The notes beneath the pieces are model-generated. The model searched no databases, was not told the origin of the DNA, and saw only the letters and a list, made by a program, of their open reading frames with translations. DNA of 64,000 nucleotides, from positions 60,648 to 124,647 of the forward strand of contig NZ_AUCV01000017.1 of assembly GCF_000429945.1 (NCBI RefSeq), in the 5' to 3' direction. Shown one piece after another: positions 63,707 through 64,000 of this stretch (its first letter is position 1; the number at the start of each line of letters is the position of its first letter). The stretch is from Desulfogranum japonicum DSM 18378. GTDB lineage: Bacteria; Desulfobacterota; Desulfobulbia; Desulfobulbales; Desulfobulbaceae. The position numbers and the translations under genes are program-made.

Positions 63707-64000
63707 TCACGCAGCCTTTGGTAGTTCCAACGGTTTACTTGATCTCACCTGGATGTTTCTTTCTTCGCTTTGCATTCGCTTGACCCATTGGCCATATGCC
63801 CAGTCATAAAAATGATCCCAATCGCCGTTGAGTTCGATACACCTCAGGTGAAGCAACGCTTCAGCTCGTTCAGGTTTCCAACGCATCCCAGAACAATCCA
63901 GCCGTTCGCCGATTACATTACGAACGGCTCCCTCAACCATCCCGCTTCCAATCGGCAAATCCTCCTCGATATATTTTTGGTAATTCATCATATCTACTCG
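63707..64000 (-). CDS. ISKra4-like transposase, C-terminal part (runs off right edge)
   Basis: The last 97 codons are visible, with no stop up to the window edge: IEEDLPIGSGMVEGAVRNVI, then CSGMRWKPERAEALLHLRCI and ELNGDWDHFYDW, the C-terminal signature of the ISKra4 group. Whether the element is whole cannot be seen. Confidence 0.85.
   Translation of the reverse strand, partial: RVDMMNYQKYIEEDLPIGSGMVEGAVRNVIGERLDCSGMRWKPERAEALLHLRCIELNGDWDHFYDWAYGQWVKRMQSEERNIQVRSSKPLELPKAA

Noticed and set aside
1..64000. CRISPR array, rRNA or tRNA genes
   Set aside because: No regularly spaced direct repeats and no rRNA or tRNA core motifs were seen on reading both strands; short tRNAs could still be missed by eye.

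Overview
This 64 kb window looks like the chromosome of an anaerobic or facultatively anaerobic Gram-negative bacterium, most likely Desulfobacterota (Desulfobulbales-like). The pointers are a CbiM-type metal transporter, a cobalamin riboswitch, an HD-GYP phosphodiesterase, B12-dependent radical SAM enzymes, a selenocysteine codon with a SECIS-like hairpin, TonB/outer-membrane proteins and TetR/AraC regulators. The taxonomic placement is inference. No rRNA, tRNA or CRISPR array was seen.

Layout. 1-10 kb: partial cbiM, a small ABM-fold protein, citrate synthase, a Cache-PAS-HD-GYP sensor, a repeat-rich gap with a cobalamin riboswitch and terminator but no recognisable target gene, then tatD-like and tcdA-like genes, adenine deaminase and a nitroreductase. 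10-16 kb: a redox/RiPP-like block. It holds a TetR regulator with three near-identical operators, a Cys-type CoA-disulfide-reductase-like enzyme, a tiny membrane protein with a Gly/Cys tail, a radical SAM/SPASM protein, and a second CoA-disulfide-reductase-like enzyme whose catalytic Cys codon is TGA followed by a SECIS-like hairpin (a selenoprotein that an ordinary ORF caller truncates). 16-25 kb: a decayed insertion element with about 157-bp inverted repeats, an AraC pseudogene, and a five-gene operon (TonB receptor, O-methyltransferase-like protein, binding protein, permease, ATPase) divergent from an AraC activator.

25-32 kb is an accessory zone of broken transposases (IS3 type, RAYT type and another DDE type), a DUF1566 protein, a zinc-ribbon TPR protein and a chemoreceptor. 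32-43.5 kb holds a ribbon-helix-helix gene pair and then a stress/membrane-remodelling region: NAD-binding DUF2867-like protein, DUF523-DUF1722 protein, class II photolyase, and a tightly overlapping eight-gene operon (DUF3833 lipoprotein, chalcone-isomerase-like, SnoaL-like, SDR, FAD oxidoreductase, DUF1365, cyclopropane synthase, DUF2878) plus a PNPOx-like gene. Two matching palindromes precede the operon and the PNPOx gene, suggesting one regulator. Related sets in other proteobacteria respond to light or singlet oxygen.

43.6-64 kb: L,D-transpeptidase, B12-binding radical SAM protein, aconitase, old-yellow-enzyme reductase, a Deg protease, small secreted proteins, a TetR/DUF2860-like pair with a perfect operator, an MFS transporter, a pseudogene of a PLP-dependent decarboxylase, a DUF1566 lipoprotein, an RcnB-like protein, and a TVP38 plus mercuric-reductase-like pair in which the reductase is split by a -1 shift at a run of ten A. 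The right edge has remnants of transposons including an ISKra4-like transposase. Several families of palindromic dispersed repeats are scattered between genes.
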